From the NCBI GenBank assembly GCA_965178125.1, contig OZ237768.1, positions 682,001 through 746,000 on the forward strand: 64,000 nucleotides of DNA, given 5' to 3'. The DNA is from Bilabrum cf. latius. Lineage: Eukaryota > Bigyra: Bicosoecida > Bigyra > Bicosoecida. The stretch's first letter is position 1. Each line of letters starts with the position of its first letter. The notes under the pieces are model-generated. The model did not search any database. It worked only from the letters and a program-made list of their open reading frames with translations, and was not told where the DNA came from. Positions 1-11,910 of this stretch are shown here, piece after piece. The translations under genes and the position numbers were made by a program.

Positions 1-1259
1 GTCATCATCGCCCTCTCCATCCACGTACTAGACTTCGTCCTCGTCCTCCTCCAGCAATGAGGCAGCAATGGCCTGCTGCAGAGCTGCGATGGAACAATAG
101 GGAAGTTGGAAGTAGAGAGAAACAGGGTGGAAACGGGAACCGGCTAGACCTGGACGAGAGCCACAAAGCGGCCACCTACCCACCCACTGACCCTCCCTCG
201 AAGAGCAGAGCAGAGCAGAGCAGAGCAGGAAACCGTTCCAATTGCCACGCAAACAAGTCACTATACCAAGGCACGATAAAGACCAACTCGTCACGATCTA
301 CTCACCATCATCGTCGTACAGCATCTCTTCCGCGCCGTCCCCGCCGCCGTCATTCTCCGCCGACTCCCCACTCGCGCCCCGGTCCCCCCCCGCGTCACCA
401 GCAGCCCCCGGGGCCGGGGCAGCGGCAGGCGCAGAGGACCCCGGGGCAGAGCTGCCAGCGGGAGCCTAGGAAGACGAGGAAGAAGAAGCCGAGGAGGAGG
501 ACGGTCCGGAGGTGGAGGTGGACGCAGATGCCCCTGCCCCCGCTGCTGCACCCAGGCCTGTGGCCGCCGCCGCACGAGGGCCAGACGCAGCGCCCGCCCG
601 ACCGGCCCCGGCGCCCATGCCAGCTCCCGCCCCCGCCCCCGCTGCGCCGCCACCCATCATGCCAAGCACCGCGGGATTGATGCCCAGGCGAGCCAGCTGC
701 TCCATGCTCACACCGCCGGCGCCACCCATGCCCCCGCCAGCGCCGCCCATGAGCGCCGCCAGCCCGCCCATCCCACCCATGCCTCCCATCCCTGGCATGC
801 CCCGGGGGGCCGCCATGCCCTCGGGCATGCGGCCGTCCATGAGGCGCTGGAACTGGCGCGCGCTCTCGCGTTCCTGGTCCAGTCGCTCGGGAGTGGACGG
901 GCCCTGCAGCCAGAAATAGAACTGGCGGTCGCCTTGCGTGGTCTGCACGGTAAGCTCGCATACGCGAGCAGTCGGATCGGGGCAGCGGACGCGACGGAGC
1001 TTGCCGGCGCCCGGCAGGCACTCGAGGTCGATGTCCGGCCGGGACTGCCCTTTCGGCCGCCAGCGCACGCGCGGCGCACTTCCAGGGGACTCGAGAACGA
1101 TCTACAGCTCTCCTCGGGCTTTCTACGGGATTAGGCGCACCGCGCGTCGCCCTTCAGACATGGGGGCGCTTCGAAGCGAAACACGTCCGGCTTGCAGAAC
1201 TACGGCTGCGCCTCGCGACTGCGAATGGGTTCAACGAGCTTAGTATGGCAGAACAACAT
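1..1259 (-). CDS. RPN13: Proteasomal ubiquitin receptor RPN13/ADRM1, 3' part outside the window
   Basis: Receptor of the 19S regulatory particle that binds ubiquitin through an N-terminal Pru domain. The Pru fold is visible from about 1161 to 780: basic strand-turn segments, then QFYFWLQGPSTPE, matching the family LFFWMQEP strand, then a Gly/Met/Ala-rich linker. An intron (84-305, gtgagt...cgcag on the minus strand) joins a second exon with LQQAIAASLLEEDEDEV, a UIM-like helix, which continues off the window. In-frame TAG codons lie at 1114-1116, 1090-1092, 466-468 and 28-30. The ATG at 1161 starts inside the Pru domain; the missing first strand (VFRFEA) sits in the neighbouring frame from an ATG at 1259, so a one-base slip in the five-base homopolymer at 1162-1166, or an unseen intron, probably splits the true N-terminus. 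Confidence 0.82.
84..305 (-). other. Intron of RPN13
   Basis: 222-bp GT...AG intron, donor gtgagt at 305, acceptor cgcag at 84. Splicing joins GAT GAT G to CT CTG CAG and yields a UIM-like segment. It contains a short CTCTG tandem run (about 208-232). Confidence 0.7.
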
Positions 1260-1602
1260 GATGCCAGGTTATATCAGGCTGATAATCGCTCGGACTATCG
1301 CTCGAATATCTGCGCTAGCACGGCCACGTCGCTCAAAGCTCGCAACCGAGCAAGCACACTCAATTCGAAAGTCCGTATAAACGCATCGCTATTCAACTCA
1401 CCCTTCCCCGCTCTTCCTATTGCGCCTACTGAAACAGATTTGTTGCCATCCTTGCAGTATTTCCAAACTATCCTTGTTGGGCGGGCGTTCCTGGTCGATC
1501 TCGCGATGTGGTATTTGATCGGTTTGTAGCGTAACAAAATCACCACACCCCCTCGGCGTGTCTGTAGCTATTTTCTCAGCCTTTTAGTCGTATTCCAGGC
1601 AG

Positions 1603-3006
1603 ATGAATAGAGCTAGACGTTCATTATCAGTGTTTGGAAGCAGGTGTCGCGATATTGCCTCGCAGGTTGAGGCTACCGTGCCGCTGCAAGCCATCGCGTA
1701 TGTGCCTTGCAGGCAGATATGCCAGTGCACACGAACACAGCGGTCAACCAGCGCAATGCATCCCAGCCGCGAAAGCAACATGTCACGGAAGTTGCATTCT
1801 TCCGTGCGGGCTCGTTAGGTAGGTTCGGGGGGACCAGGCAGTGGCGATGATGACGCCGGCAAGGCCCTGTTCGGCCCTGGAGCAGCTGGAGCCGGATCTG
1901 ATGGAATCTCAGACGCAGAATCGGATGATGAGCTAAAGATGTTGCAGGAAGAAGCCCGCTGGGCCCAAGAAAGGGAGCAGATGGCCTCTGGCACGGGGGA
2001 GTGGGCCGATTTGGCTGGTGCGGGGAGGCAAGGCCTGGACATCGGAGAAGGGGACGCGCAGGGGGAGTAGCAGGATGCCCACGGCTTTGCAAGTGGGGAC
2101 GATGAAAACGAGGAGGAGAAGGAAGAGAGGCGGCTGGAGGCGCAGGCCCGTCGCCCCGTGCCCCTCTCGGAGGAAGAGGCGGCCAGGCTGACCAAGGCGG
2201 AGCTCAAGCAGCTGCGGATGCAGGAGGCAGAGGCGGACAGGCACCGCAGGCCCGAGGACTTGGAGGCCGAGTTGAGGACTCTGCCCCAGCAGCAGGCCGC
2301 CACGTGGCACTCCCGCATGCAGTCCTTCGTGAGCGCCGTGTACGATGACCCTGACGCGCACAGGGAGGCTGAGGGGGGGCCCGGTTCTGGGAGCGGGGGG
2401 GGAGGAGGGGGGGGCCTGGAGGGAGACGCCGAGCTGCAGACCACGCCCAAGTATTCCGGTTTGGGCGCCCTCTCCATGAGCGATCCGATCCGGTTCGAGC
2501 GGCTGGCTCTGGCACAGAGGCTCATGGACCCGGACGATGGGGTCGCGCCGTACTGCGTGTTCTGCGTGCACGGGACCGATATGCTGCGGGCGGACAACAC
2601 GCGGCTGCTCTCTCAGTTCGTGGGCGGGGATGGAGCGTTGTTCCCTAGGAGGATGACGAACGTGTGCGCCAAGCACCAGCGCAAGCTAGCTAGGACCCTC
2701 AAGAAGTCGAGGTGGATGGGCCTGGTGCCTCTCAGGAGCAAGCTGCACCCGGCACTGCGGTCGGTGGGCATGGGCGAGGACGATTTCGGGAGGGGGGCGG
2801 CGGGTGTGGGTGATTTGCCGCCGGTTGGGGGGGCCTCTGCCGCCGTGGAGGACATGGGGCTAGGGGCGCAGGGGGGGGGCATGCCCGGGGGGGGGGGGGG
2901 CGGAGGGGCAGGGGGGGCCAGGGGCAGATCTGGACGCGGCGATGGCGGAGCTCTCGCTGGCGATCGGCGGGGAGGGGGGTGCGCCGGGGCGGGCTTGATC
3001 CTCTGA
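1603..3006 (+). CDS. MRPS18: Mitochondrial small-subunit ribosomal protein bS18m
   Basis: Structural protein of the mitochondrial ribosome small subunit. The start MNRARRSLSVFGSRCRD is Arg-rich and lacks acidic residues, as in a mitochondrial presequence. The S18 core lies near residues 310-380: CVFC, a Leu-rich segment, FPRRMTNVCAKHQRKL and a terminal MGLVPL, matching the family pattern of PRR-T-x(n)-QR-L followed by GLLP. The 467-aa product is much longer than bacterial S18 (about 75 aa): an acidic, Glu-rich N-terminal half and a Gly-rich C-terminal tail flank the core. The single frame is continuous only if TAG codons at 1816-1818 and 2068-2070 are sense. Stop is TGA. Family call is firm; the roles of the extensions are unknown. 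Confidence 0.85.
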
Positions 3007-3052
3007 TCCGATCTGATCCGATCTGATCCGATCTGATCCGATCTGATCCGAT
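3003..3052 (+). repeat. 10-bp tandem repeat (TGATCCGATC) x about 5
   Basis: Perfect decamer repeats beginning at the stop codon of the bS18m gene and forming its immediate 3' flank. The unit contains GATC twice. The rest of 3053-3329 holds no gene that I can see. Confidence 0.95.
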
Positions 3053-3329
3053 TCGAAGTTTGAAATTCGAATTTCGGAATCTGGTCTGTGCTGCGGCTCG
3101 GGGGTGGGCTGAGGGCGCATGGGGATTCATTCCTCGGTTGGAGTGTGGTGTATAGAGACAGTCGTCGCGTGTGACTGTGTCGACAGTATTGTACGTCACA
3201 CAAACGTACACCACCACACATCACACTGCCACCACTGGCTGGGGGACCTACCTGCCATGGATCCGGAATCAGTGTTGTCCCGGCCAGATCAATTGCTCCA
3301 CTGTGCTCCGAGTACATCACTAGGCTACG

Positions 3330-5855
3330 ATGCAGAGACTAAGCGTTATTCGATCTCGCTCTACTCGGCTCGTACAAAGCCTGAAGTCGCGCATCCGCGG
3401 CAGATTCCAGGCCGTACCACTCGCAGTGCCACGTCACGTGCACTGTTCTTGCACTCGCTTGTGTTCCGATGCTGCGAAACAATCTGCGCTTGGTATTGAG
3501 CTGGGTGGAAAGGCAGACGATATGCGACAGGCAGCAGCAGAGGCGCTTGCTCCGTTTCGCGACTCACCGCCGTCTGCGCTAGCGATCATGCTACCGCTAA
3601 CAGTTCGCACGCCCACTCCTGCCAGGCTTGCAACGAAGAGCGTCCTGTCATTCCCCGAGGCGACTGCTGCAATGGGCTCAATTCTCTCTGGACAGCCACA
3701 CCGAGCCGTGGAGCCGCTGGAGGGAGTTGTGCGAGCGCTTGACGCCGCCATCGGACCTTCCTCAGCGCCGGCGGTGGCCGCCAGGCAATTCCTGGCGACT
3801 GCTCAGTACCAGAGCAACAAATCAAAGGAAGGCGCTCGTACCCTCCGGGCGATCCTCGGCGGTTTGCTCGGCGAAGACCCCGACGACGGCTCACTGCTGC
3901 TCCCCGGCCTGGCAGCATCGGACCAGAGCTCAGCCAAGCGGCCCGCAGCACACCCCGAAGACATTTTCTCGGCGCTACAAGCGGCCACTGTGTACTCTCT
4001 CACGCACGACCAAGGGGACAGCGCCGCTGCGTGGGCAGACGAGCTGCTGATCGCCATCCACGCGTGGGCTCCAGGGGAGGACGACCAAGGGCCGGTGAGG
4101 TGGATGGACCCGGCCGAGAGCGCGGCACTGGCAGGCGTACCGGTCCCGGAAGTGAACCCGAACGCCGGACTCTCCACTGATGAGGTGCTTGCAGCGTGGC
4201 AAGTGCACGCCCACTGCCTTGCTCTGATGGCCCTGGGGCAGCGGATCGCAGAGGGCGTGCCTCTGCCGGGTGCAGCGCACGGTGCTGCACGGGGTGACTC
4301 GGGTCAGTCAGCTGTGGAGGTGGAGGTGGAGCTGGACGATCCCCGCGTGCACCACGCGAGGGGCAGCAGCGCCGTACTGACCCTGCAGGTGGCCGAGGTC
4401 AGGGAGGGGCTGCACAGGCACTCGCGCGCTGCGGGGGCGCTCCTGGACCTGGCTCTTTCCGAGGTGGCAGCTTCTTTGGAATCGAGAGGATCGAGCATAG
4501 AGGAGGTGTGGGGGGCGGCCGAGTCTGAGGAGGCACCAAGGGCAATTGCAGGAACTGAGAGCAAGGGGTTGCAACCGCCTCCTGCGCTGTCTAGCCTTGG
4601 CTTGCGCGCGTCGGCCTTAAGTTAGCTGAGCAGCTTCTGCCTTGGGGATCCGCGCGATAAGACAGGATCGAACGGCGACAGTGGGGGCTCCGAAGTCAGC
4701 GGCGATTTCGCTACTGCAAGACGGGCTGCAGCCGATGCTTAGATGCTGCGCGCGCAGAGCGTGCACGAGGAGATACTGCGCGTCGTTGGTATTGGAATGC
4801 TTGGTGAGGCTGCCGCCAGGAATCCTGGTCATCGCCTGGACACCGCACCCGACGGGACAGGGACCGACGTTGCCGGCGGTAAGACTCCTGCAGAGAACCC
4901 AAGCGGGTCTTTTAAGGCCGTGGACGCAGCCACGGTATGGACAAGCAGCGCACTTGCGTGCGTTGATGCCCATCTGCAGCCACCCCCGGCGTGGTTGAAT
5001 CAGGTTCACCAATCAAGCATGGAGTGCTTGGATCACGCAAGTGAAGCGTCAGGAGCGATTACAGAGGCCGGTGGGCTCCCGAGCCCTGCTGTATCCACGC
5101 ACTCTCCTATTCTTCGATTTTCAAGAGTAAGCTGCTCAGAATCCCGACAGAAGCCAGGTCATTAGACGCAGTTTTCGATTGAGCATGCGTTATCAAGTCA
5201 CGCAGCTCAGGTTGCATTGTTTTCGACTTGGAAATGTTTGCAAGGTTGTCTACTCAGCACCTTGGCAGATTTGAGCATCGCAAAGGAAAATGCAGTCAGT
5301 GCAGAAGGATACTACTTGTCTGCAGAGGATGCTTGGCAGGCTTGTGCCAATCTAAGAAGCTCATCCGGAATGATAGATACCGCAAAGTTCAAGGCAACTG
5401 TTAATTTAGATTTGCCTACTTCGAAGGCATGGAAGCATGCAACAGTACGGCGAGCTTAGATGCTCTCTATTTGGGAGAATCGGGAGTCCGACGCTTTGTA
5501 GTTATTTAGGCGATGCTTTGGAAATAGCCTAGGCGAAGCCCATTCAATGTTTGGACCTCGATTTGCAGACAAATCTCATCCTGGAACGAATGCTTTGAGC
5601 ATTGCGGAGCAGATTGGGAATAATAGCAAGTCGCCAATCGTAGGAGCAGTTCGTAAAGTTGGTGGGAGTACCGCAGACATCAAATCGTCGAAGATGTTTC
5701 TATCAAAGCTTGAATCATCATCTTCGTTGCTTCCTTCACTAGTTTCTCAGGGTGATGGCTGGGCTTTTGGAAACAATTGTACATTTGGGCTATTTCAGAG
5801 ATTCGGTCAGACATCTGATGTACTGATGACAGCGAGGATTCCTGCACGTGGGTAA
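3330..5855 (+). CDS. Putative mitochondrial TPR-like protein of unknown function
   Basis: One frame of 841 aa running from ATG 3330 to TAA 5853-5855, crossing TAG at 4623, 4740, 5163, 5457 and 5499. The N-terminus MQRLSVIRSRSTRLVQSLKS is a convincing mitochondrial presequence (hydroxylated and Arg-rich, no acidic residues). The body is Ala/Leu-rich and helical, with repeated A-x(2)-L-x(6)-A patterns; near residue 645 a segment resembles the EGxYLxAxDxW turn of tetratricopeptide repeats, and HPGTNALSIAEQ near residue 755 resembles the HPxxAxxLxxLA motif of tandem TPRs. No catalytic motif is seen. The GC content of third positions drops toward the 3' end, so that part evolves differently or is less constrained. 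Function not assigned. Confidence 0.65.
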
Positions 5856-5863
5856 AGGCTGAA

Positions 5864-8800
5864 TTAAAAAAGTTTACCTGTCAATGCAAGAACTAGGAAT
5901 AAACCTATCACTACGAAGTTGAGAGCTGGAACAGCAGGTCCAATAAAAGCTGTGTAACGTTGTAAAATTACATAGATCAAAAGACCCATCACCAGGAAAC
6001 CAACATGAGCCAAAGGAAACTCATTGCTTCCTAGTAATTCACGTTCCTTCTTTTTAATAGGGCTATCTATTGTAGACAAATACATCTTGTCTCTAGTGCG
6101 AATTCTCCGTCTAAGCATCATTGAAAGTCGAGGGTTGTCAGTTTGGAGCCTTCGCATTCGAGATATCTCCGATTTAGGCCACCTTTCAAGCTGCATCAAC
6201 TTGTGGCTTGCCGCTTCTACAATACTTTTCGACGATATCGCATCACCGAATTCGAGAAGAAGAGTGTGCGATCCACTAGAAACTTGTAGCTACTGCTCTA
6301 TTAGAGTCTTCAAATCAGTGACTTGATACTTGTCTGCAAGCATGTAGTCCTACATGCATTCTCTCTAACTGAAAACAAGACGAACTCCACTGTACATCGA
6401 AGCTACAACTCGAAAGAAAGAGGCTGCGTCGTCTGGAATGTCAATTTCAATCAACTCGCCTGGATGCAATGGATCATTATCGATCCGACTACCGTCAGCC
6501 GTTGAAAGCCGTAGCGACTTGCCATCATCATCTTTATCAAACTCGGCGAAAAGATGATTAAAGTATTCTGAGCATGACGATAGTACTGCTCTGTGGCATA
6601 GCACTTGTGCTGACCCTACGTTAAAGATAACGTCCGGACATCCAAAGCCAAGTGCACTGTCATTCAGCATTATACCAGGAGCAGAGGCAGCGCGCTTAAA
6701 GCATGAAATTAAAATTGATGAATCGGCTACTTCGAGTCTAGCATCGTTTCCTGTCTTATTTGCCCTCGCAGCAGCGATCATTGGGGCTTCTAGTGCTAGT
6801 GTGCACACTGCCGCCAGGTTCAATAATTCAAGTTCCCTAGCGAGCTCACGCAACTCAAACACAGTATCCGCATTAACTTCATTTCGACGTGAATCAGATC
6901 CTGGGCGAATCGATGCGGCTATCAGGGATGTGGAGAGCGTACCACAATACATGAATTCCAAACACATTGAAGCAACAACTGGACTGATGCCACGCCAGCG
7001 AAGAGTAGGCCTGGATATGTCAGACGAATCACTAAGCTGCACCAGAATGCGCTGCTGCAAAACCGATGACCGTACTGCCAGAATACCGACGTGGGCTCCA
7101 AATCTCACTCCTGCATCAGTTTCAATGACGCAGTTCGGGCGCACATTGACAGAGAAGTCCATATGCCACAATGGGGCCATTCGCAATGGTAGCCCAAATA
7201 GCCCTGAGGGTGAACTATGCTGCAAAAAATCAAGCCAGCCAGCGAACGGCTTCATGATGGGTGCACCTGGGCTTGTAATCGATGGGCGGTGCTATCCTGC
7301 GGGAGGGAGTAGGCGGGATTTATGGGCACCTTCCCGGCTGCCGGCTTGAACAACCACTGTGTGCCAGCCTCCACAGCATAGCGCCGTGGAGATGTGGCTG
7401 CAAGCTGCTGTTGCACCATCAACAGCACCCTAAAGGCCACGAGCGGTCTGACTGGAAAAGCCGGTCTCCGCTCCTTCTTGAATAGCTTTCGGATGAAGCT
7501 CTACTAGATGTGATTGTGGCTAGCGGCCTAGGGCGTTTCCGAGCACCACGGGCAGCGCGGAAGATAAGTCTTGCGAACTGTTGGTTCCGGCCGTCAGAGT
7601 GCCGAGGCGGCCCCTGCCTTCTTCGTCGCCATCGATTTCGTCATCATCATCGATGTCGCCGTCGTCGTCATTGTCGTCGTCTTCATCACCACCATGGATA
7701 CCTTCTTCAGAAGCGGCACCTGCTAGCTCTGCGCCATCTCCTGCTTCGGCTTCCGCGGTCCCATCCCCCCTGGTTGGATCCCTCCGGCCCAGGACGGCCC
7801 CCTGGTCGGTGCCGAACACGAAGACCTGGCCATCAGCCGTCAACACCGCGCTGTGCAGGGCACCTCCAGAGGCCTGCACAGCCACTAGGCCAGAGGGCTC
7901 TAGCATGCAGCTCGCAAACCCACCATCCTCGCCGTCGGCACCAGCCCCAGCTCGGGCGACTCCGTCCCCGTCCAGCCGTGGCCGCTGCCGCAGGGTAGCT
8001 CCAGCGAGCGATTGTACCAGCCGCGGCCGCAGCCACGGCTGCCGCAGTAAGCGAAGCCGGCGCGCTCGACCGGCACCGGCACCGCCCGCGCTAGCCTCAT
8101 CGTCCTCAGAATCTGAGTCGGGCTTGGAGCCAGCTCCAGCGCTACCGGTGGGATCATCGGCGTGGCTGGGGGGTACCTCACCGGGCCGGGCGTCAGACAG
8201 CCCGCTCGCTGCCTCCACCTCGGCTGCCCTGCGGGCCGCCACTCGCGCCGCTGCTCGCGACAAGTCTTCGTCCCCATGCCCCAGCATGGCACCGCCCCCG
8301 CCGCCCCACGTCCACAGACCGCCTCTGTCGTCGATGGCCAGACTGTGAGCCAGCCCGCAGGCACCGCGCACGAATCGCACGCGGACTCTGCTGCGGCCAC
8401 CTGCTGTCGATGCAGCTCCTGAGCCCGATGAACCAGGTCTTGTCCCGGACACGGCGCGATACGCCCGCACTCGCCGTGGCCTGTCGCTGTCAGCAGTGCC
8501 ACCAGTGCCCAGCTGCCCTGAGCCGCCCTTGCCCCAGGTCCACAGTCTGCCTGCTCTGTCCACGCACAGCGCGTGGCACTCACCGCAGGCGACGTGCCTC
8601 ACCAACGGCCTCCCCCCATAACCCTGACTCCCATCCCCCTCCCCACCCCCGTTGGGCTCCTCCTCCCCGCTGGCCCGCCCCAGCACCCACACCCTCGAAG
8701 GCAGCAGGCTCACCCGGGACAGCTGCGAGCCGCGCCCGCCCCCTGTGCGCACCACCGGTGGCGGCCCCCTGCCCAGCCTCCCGCTCGCCCTTTTCCCCCA

Positions 8801-11800
8801 AGAGAACACGCTGCCACCCTCGGTAAGCGCCAGACTGAACCCTCCCCCCGCCGCCACCATGGCAGGACCGCCCTCCCCCTTCGAGTACATCTCGCGCGTC
8901 CACACGAGAGAGGGCCCCCACTCGCTGCGGCCCTGCGGTCTACCCACGGCGGTGCCAGACCCGCACGCATAGATCCACCTCGTCTAGTCCTCGGAGCCCC
9001 CTTGCCTGCTACTCGACTCCACGCCGCCAGATGGCAGGTCCCCGCCGCTTCCCCCGTCCATTTCTTCATTAGCCCCGCCCTCCCCATCCCTGCTTGCCAG
9101 CTGCTTCTCCTTCTGACCCGGGTCAGGGCCCTTCACCAGAAACAGGGTGTGGCACCCGAGCACATCTGACCCACACGCTGCCATCTCCACCGCCCCCCGC
9201 CGCCCAAGGTCCTCCACGAGGGTTGGCCTCAGCCGCGTATCAGAGTCGCCCAGCCCCAGGGCACCGTCCGCCCCTGAGCCCCAGGTAAAAGCCATACCCT
9301 CCTCCGTCACGGCGGCACAGTGGTACCACGAGCAAGACACCTGGCGCACCCTCACGAGCCCCAGCTCCATCCCCAGCGGCAGCAGACAGGGCCAGGCCCG
9401 GTCCCGCCCATCCCCCAGCCCCAGCACCCCATGGTCACCCCTGCCCCACGCTATGGTGCGCGTGTGTGTGGGCAGCACGTCCCTCGGCAGGTGTCCCTCA
9501 TCCACGGGGGTCCAGGCCTTCACGGCGCGGGCTGCTCTCGCCTCTGCTAGCAGCTGCTGCTGCCCCTATCCCAGCCCATCAGCTCCAGCCCCCTGTTCCT
9601 TGGGCCCCTCTGTCCCCAGGGCACGCTGCGTTTCCGCCACTGGATCATGGGGCCAGCACCGAAACAGGGGCGCAATGCTTGGGGGCAGGCCCACCTTGCG
9701 CTCCTCGTGGCTTTCGGCGTTTGATGAGCTGCGGCTGGTCCCATCCTGGGTATCGCCTGCGGCCAGCCCCGACTGGGTCGCATGCAGCAGCAGCTCGCGC
9801 GCCACACACTACACCTACACTGAGGGTGCACCCGCGCCCACTAGCTCCATGCTGTCCGTGTCCGTGTCCTTGCCCTTGTCCTTGTCCTTGTCTCCCTTCG
9901 AGTCAGCTTCGTCACCAGGACCAGGTGCATGCGCACGCACGAAGAACCGCTGCCTAAGGGTGGCACGCACCATCGCCCACGGCTGCACCTGCTCATGGCT
10001 CAGGTCCTCCGGATGCTCCCCGTCCGCCTTGCTCTCCTCTTGACCCTCAGCCCCCGCCAAGGATTTGGGCCCTGCCCGCTGCCTCTCAACAGCCGCTGCA
10101 TCCTCCTGCCCCAGCACTGCGAACCAAAGCGGCGTGTCCGCAAGGACCTCGCTGCCCCACGCGCCCTCCCACACGCCCGCCCTGGCGCGCACGCACACAG
10201 GCTCCTCTGCACTTGACGATTCCCACGCCGCACGCGCCCGCGCGGTGGCACCTGCCCCGTGGCCCCGTGCCCTCACGGTGGCTTCGATCGGGAGGGGCCC
10301 CGCCCCGCACAGCACCGGGGAACAGACCCCTGGGACTGCAAGCAGCCGCTCGCACACTCGCTGCAGCACTGGCAGCACGCACCCTCGCTGGGCCATAGCA
10401 AGAATGACAGCTGCCGCGCGGGCAGATGCAGGCAGCACCCTCAGCCCGCCAGGTCCTGCCCCAGTCCCATCCCCAGCGCCACTCCTCGCCGAGCCCCCGC
10501 CCCTAAGCATTGGGTGCTCCCACGCGGGCTGCTCTCCACCCCTTGCCAGTCCTCTGTCGCTCTGCTCCAGCTCAGCAGCCAACCGACGCACCAGCAACCT
10601 GCTTCCCGGTGGAATCTCCACAGACCCTCCCTACTCCTGGCCCCCCTGTCCCTCTCCCTCTCCCGCTTGGGAAGCCTTGTGTCGCAGCTTATCACGCTCT
10701 GCCGTCTTCGACACATGCAGACGCTGCAGCACCCGCCGCCCGGAAACTGCCCACACGTCCCCACGGGCAACCATGCACGCATCAGCTGCAGCTGACCCGA
10801 GGCCTCGGTCTCCTGCCGCCCCCTTCTCACCCCACCCGGCTCCAATCACGCCGCAAGACTATTCCAACTCACGGCGGCCCACCTGCACAGAATCCCCTAC
10901 AGCTAGACCGGCAAGGCCTTGTCGTGCGTTCTCACTGCCCCCGCCGTCCACTGCATCCAAGGCAAGCGCACACTCGGCACCCACAAGCCCCTGGCCCCCC
11001 ACCCCCTTCTGGTCGCCGCCCAATGCGGCACCCGCTGCTGCAGCACCCCAAATCCCCTCCACCAGCGCTTTCTGCACGCCCGCTCTGCCCCTCGCGCCCG
11101 CGATGCTGGCCTCCAGAGCCCTGATACTCTCCCGGCTGGAGGCAAGGTCACGCTGGGCAGGCACGAGCGGCCCACCCGGCACCTCCTCCTCCTGCTCCTC
11201 CATGCCAGCCCCGCTGGATGGGGCATTTGGACGGGCAACACCGACTGTGCTGCCACCGTGGAGGATGGTAGCGAGAACGCGCTGTCTGGACGCGATTTCA
11301 AGCGCTGACCGCGGGCCTGGCGGGGGCAGGTACTCCGGCTCGAGATCGTAGTCAAGGCCGTCTGGGTCGTAGCCGTCCGGGTCGACAGACCCGTCCAGCG
11401 ACCCTTCAATTGACCCCTACCAGGAAAACGCCATGGCTGAGCCTGACTGAGCGGCCGATGCCATCTCCCGGCGGAGACGCTCCGTACCGTAATCTGGCGC
11501 TGCTGGTTTGGGCTTCTGGATGGTCTGGTCGTCCTCTTCGTCAGAAAACACCTCTGCGAATTCATCTTCATCCTGCTACCACTAGTTTCCAGCTTCACCA
11601 CTAGATATTGCAGTTTCTGCCTCGCTCATTCCGGCACCAGCTTCGTGCTCAGTGTCTGTTGTTGGAGCGGGCCCCTCATTCACCTGCCTTGCTCCATGGG
11701 CACTCTTCGCCTCAGCGAAATCAGTACTTGATGTACCACTAGCATTCATATTAGATGCGAGGACTTGCACCAGGCACTATCGACCAATCTTTAAATGCGA

Positions 11801-11806
11801 ACGCAT
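5864..11806 (-). CDS. Giant RCC1-repeat / double-BTB protein with C-terminal membrane segments (IBtk-like layout)
   Basis: A single 1980-aa frame from ATG 11806 to TAA 5866-5864 crossing at least 14 TAG codons (among them 11584, 10861, 10633, 9817, 9811, 9568, 8986, 7522, 6367). Order: acidic N-terminus; Ala-rich helical region with an ankyrin-like TPLWFAVLGQEDAAAV; RCC1 blades (e.g. TIAWGRGDHGVLGLGDGRD, MAFTWGSGADGALGLGD, GRLWTWGKGGSGQLG); acidic linker; a last blade ending CCGGWHTVVVQ; BTB 1 (about 7200-6800); BTB 2 (PDVIFNVGSAQVLCHRAVLS, about 6640-6290); basic linker; two hydrophobic helices near the C-terminus. IBtk combines ankyrin, RCC1 and two BTBs and binds cullin-3, so a CUL3 adaptor role is an inference. 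The membrane segments are not usual for that family. Confidence 0.75.
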
Positions 11807-11910
11807 CAAGCAGGTTCTCGTGCGTTGCGTGGCGCCGCGCAATGCTCGAACGGAACCAATGGCAGTGCTCCGCGGGTGGATTTGATGGACCGTGCTCAAC
11901 GAGTTTCGGG

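Noticed and set aside
291-1079. Several overlapping ORFs of 100-200 codons on both strands at the left end
   Set aside because: Shadows in a GC-rich stretch; only the minus frame carrying QFYFWLQGP matches a family (RPN13).
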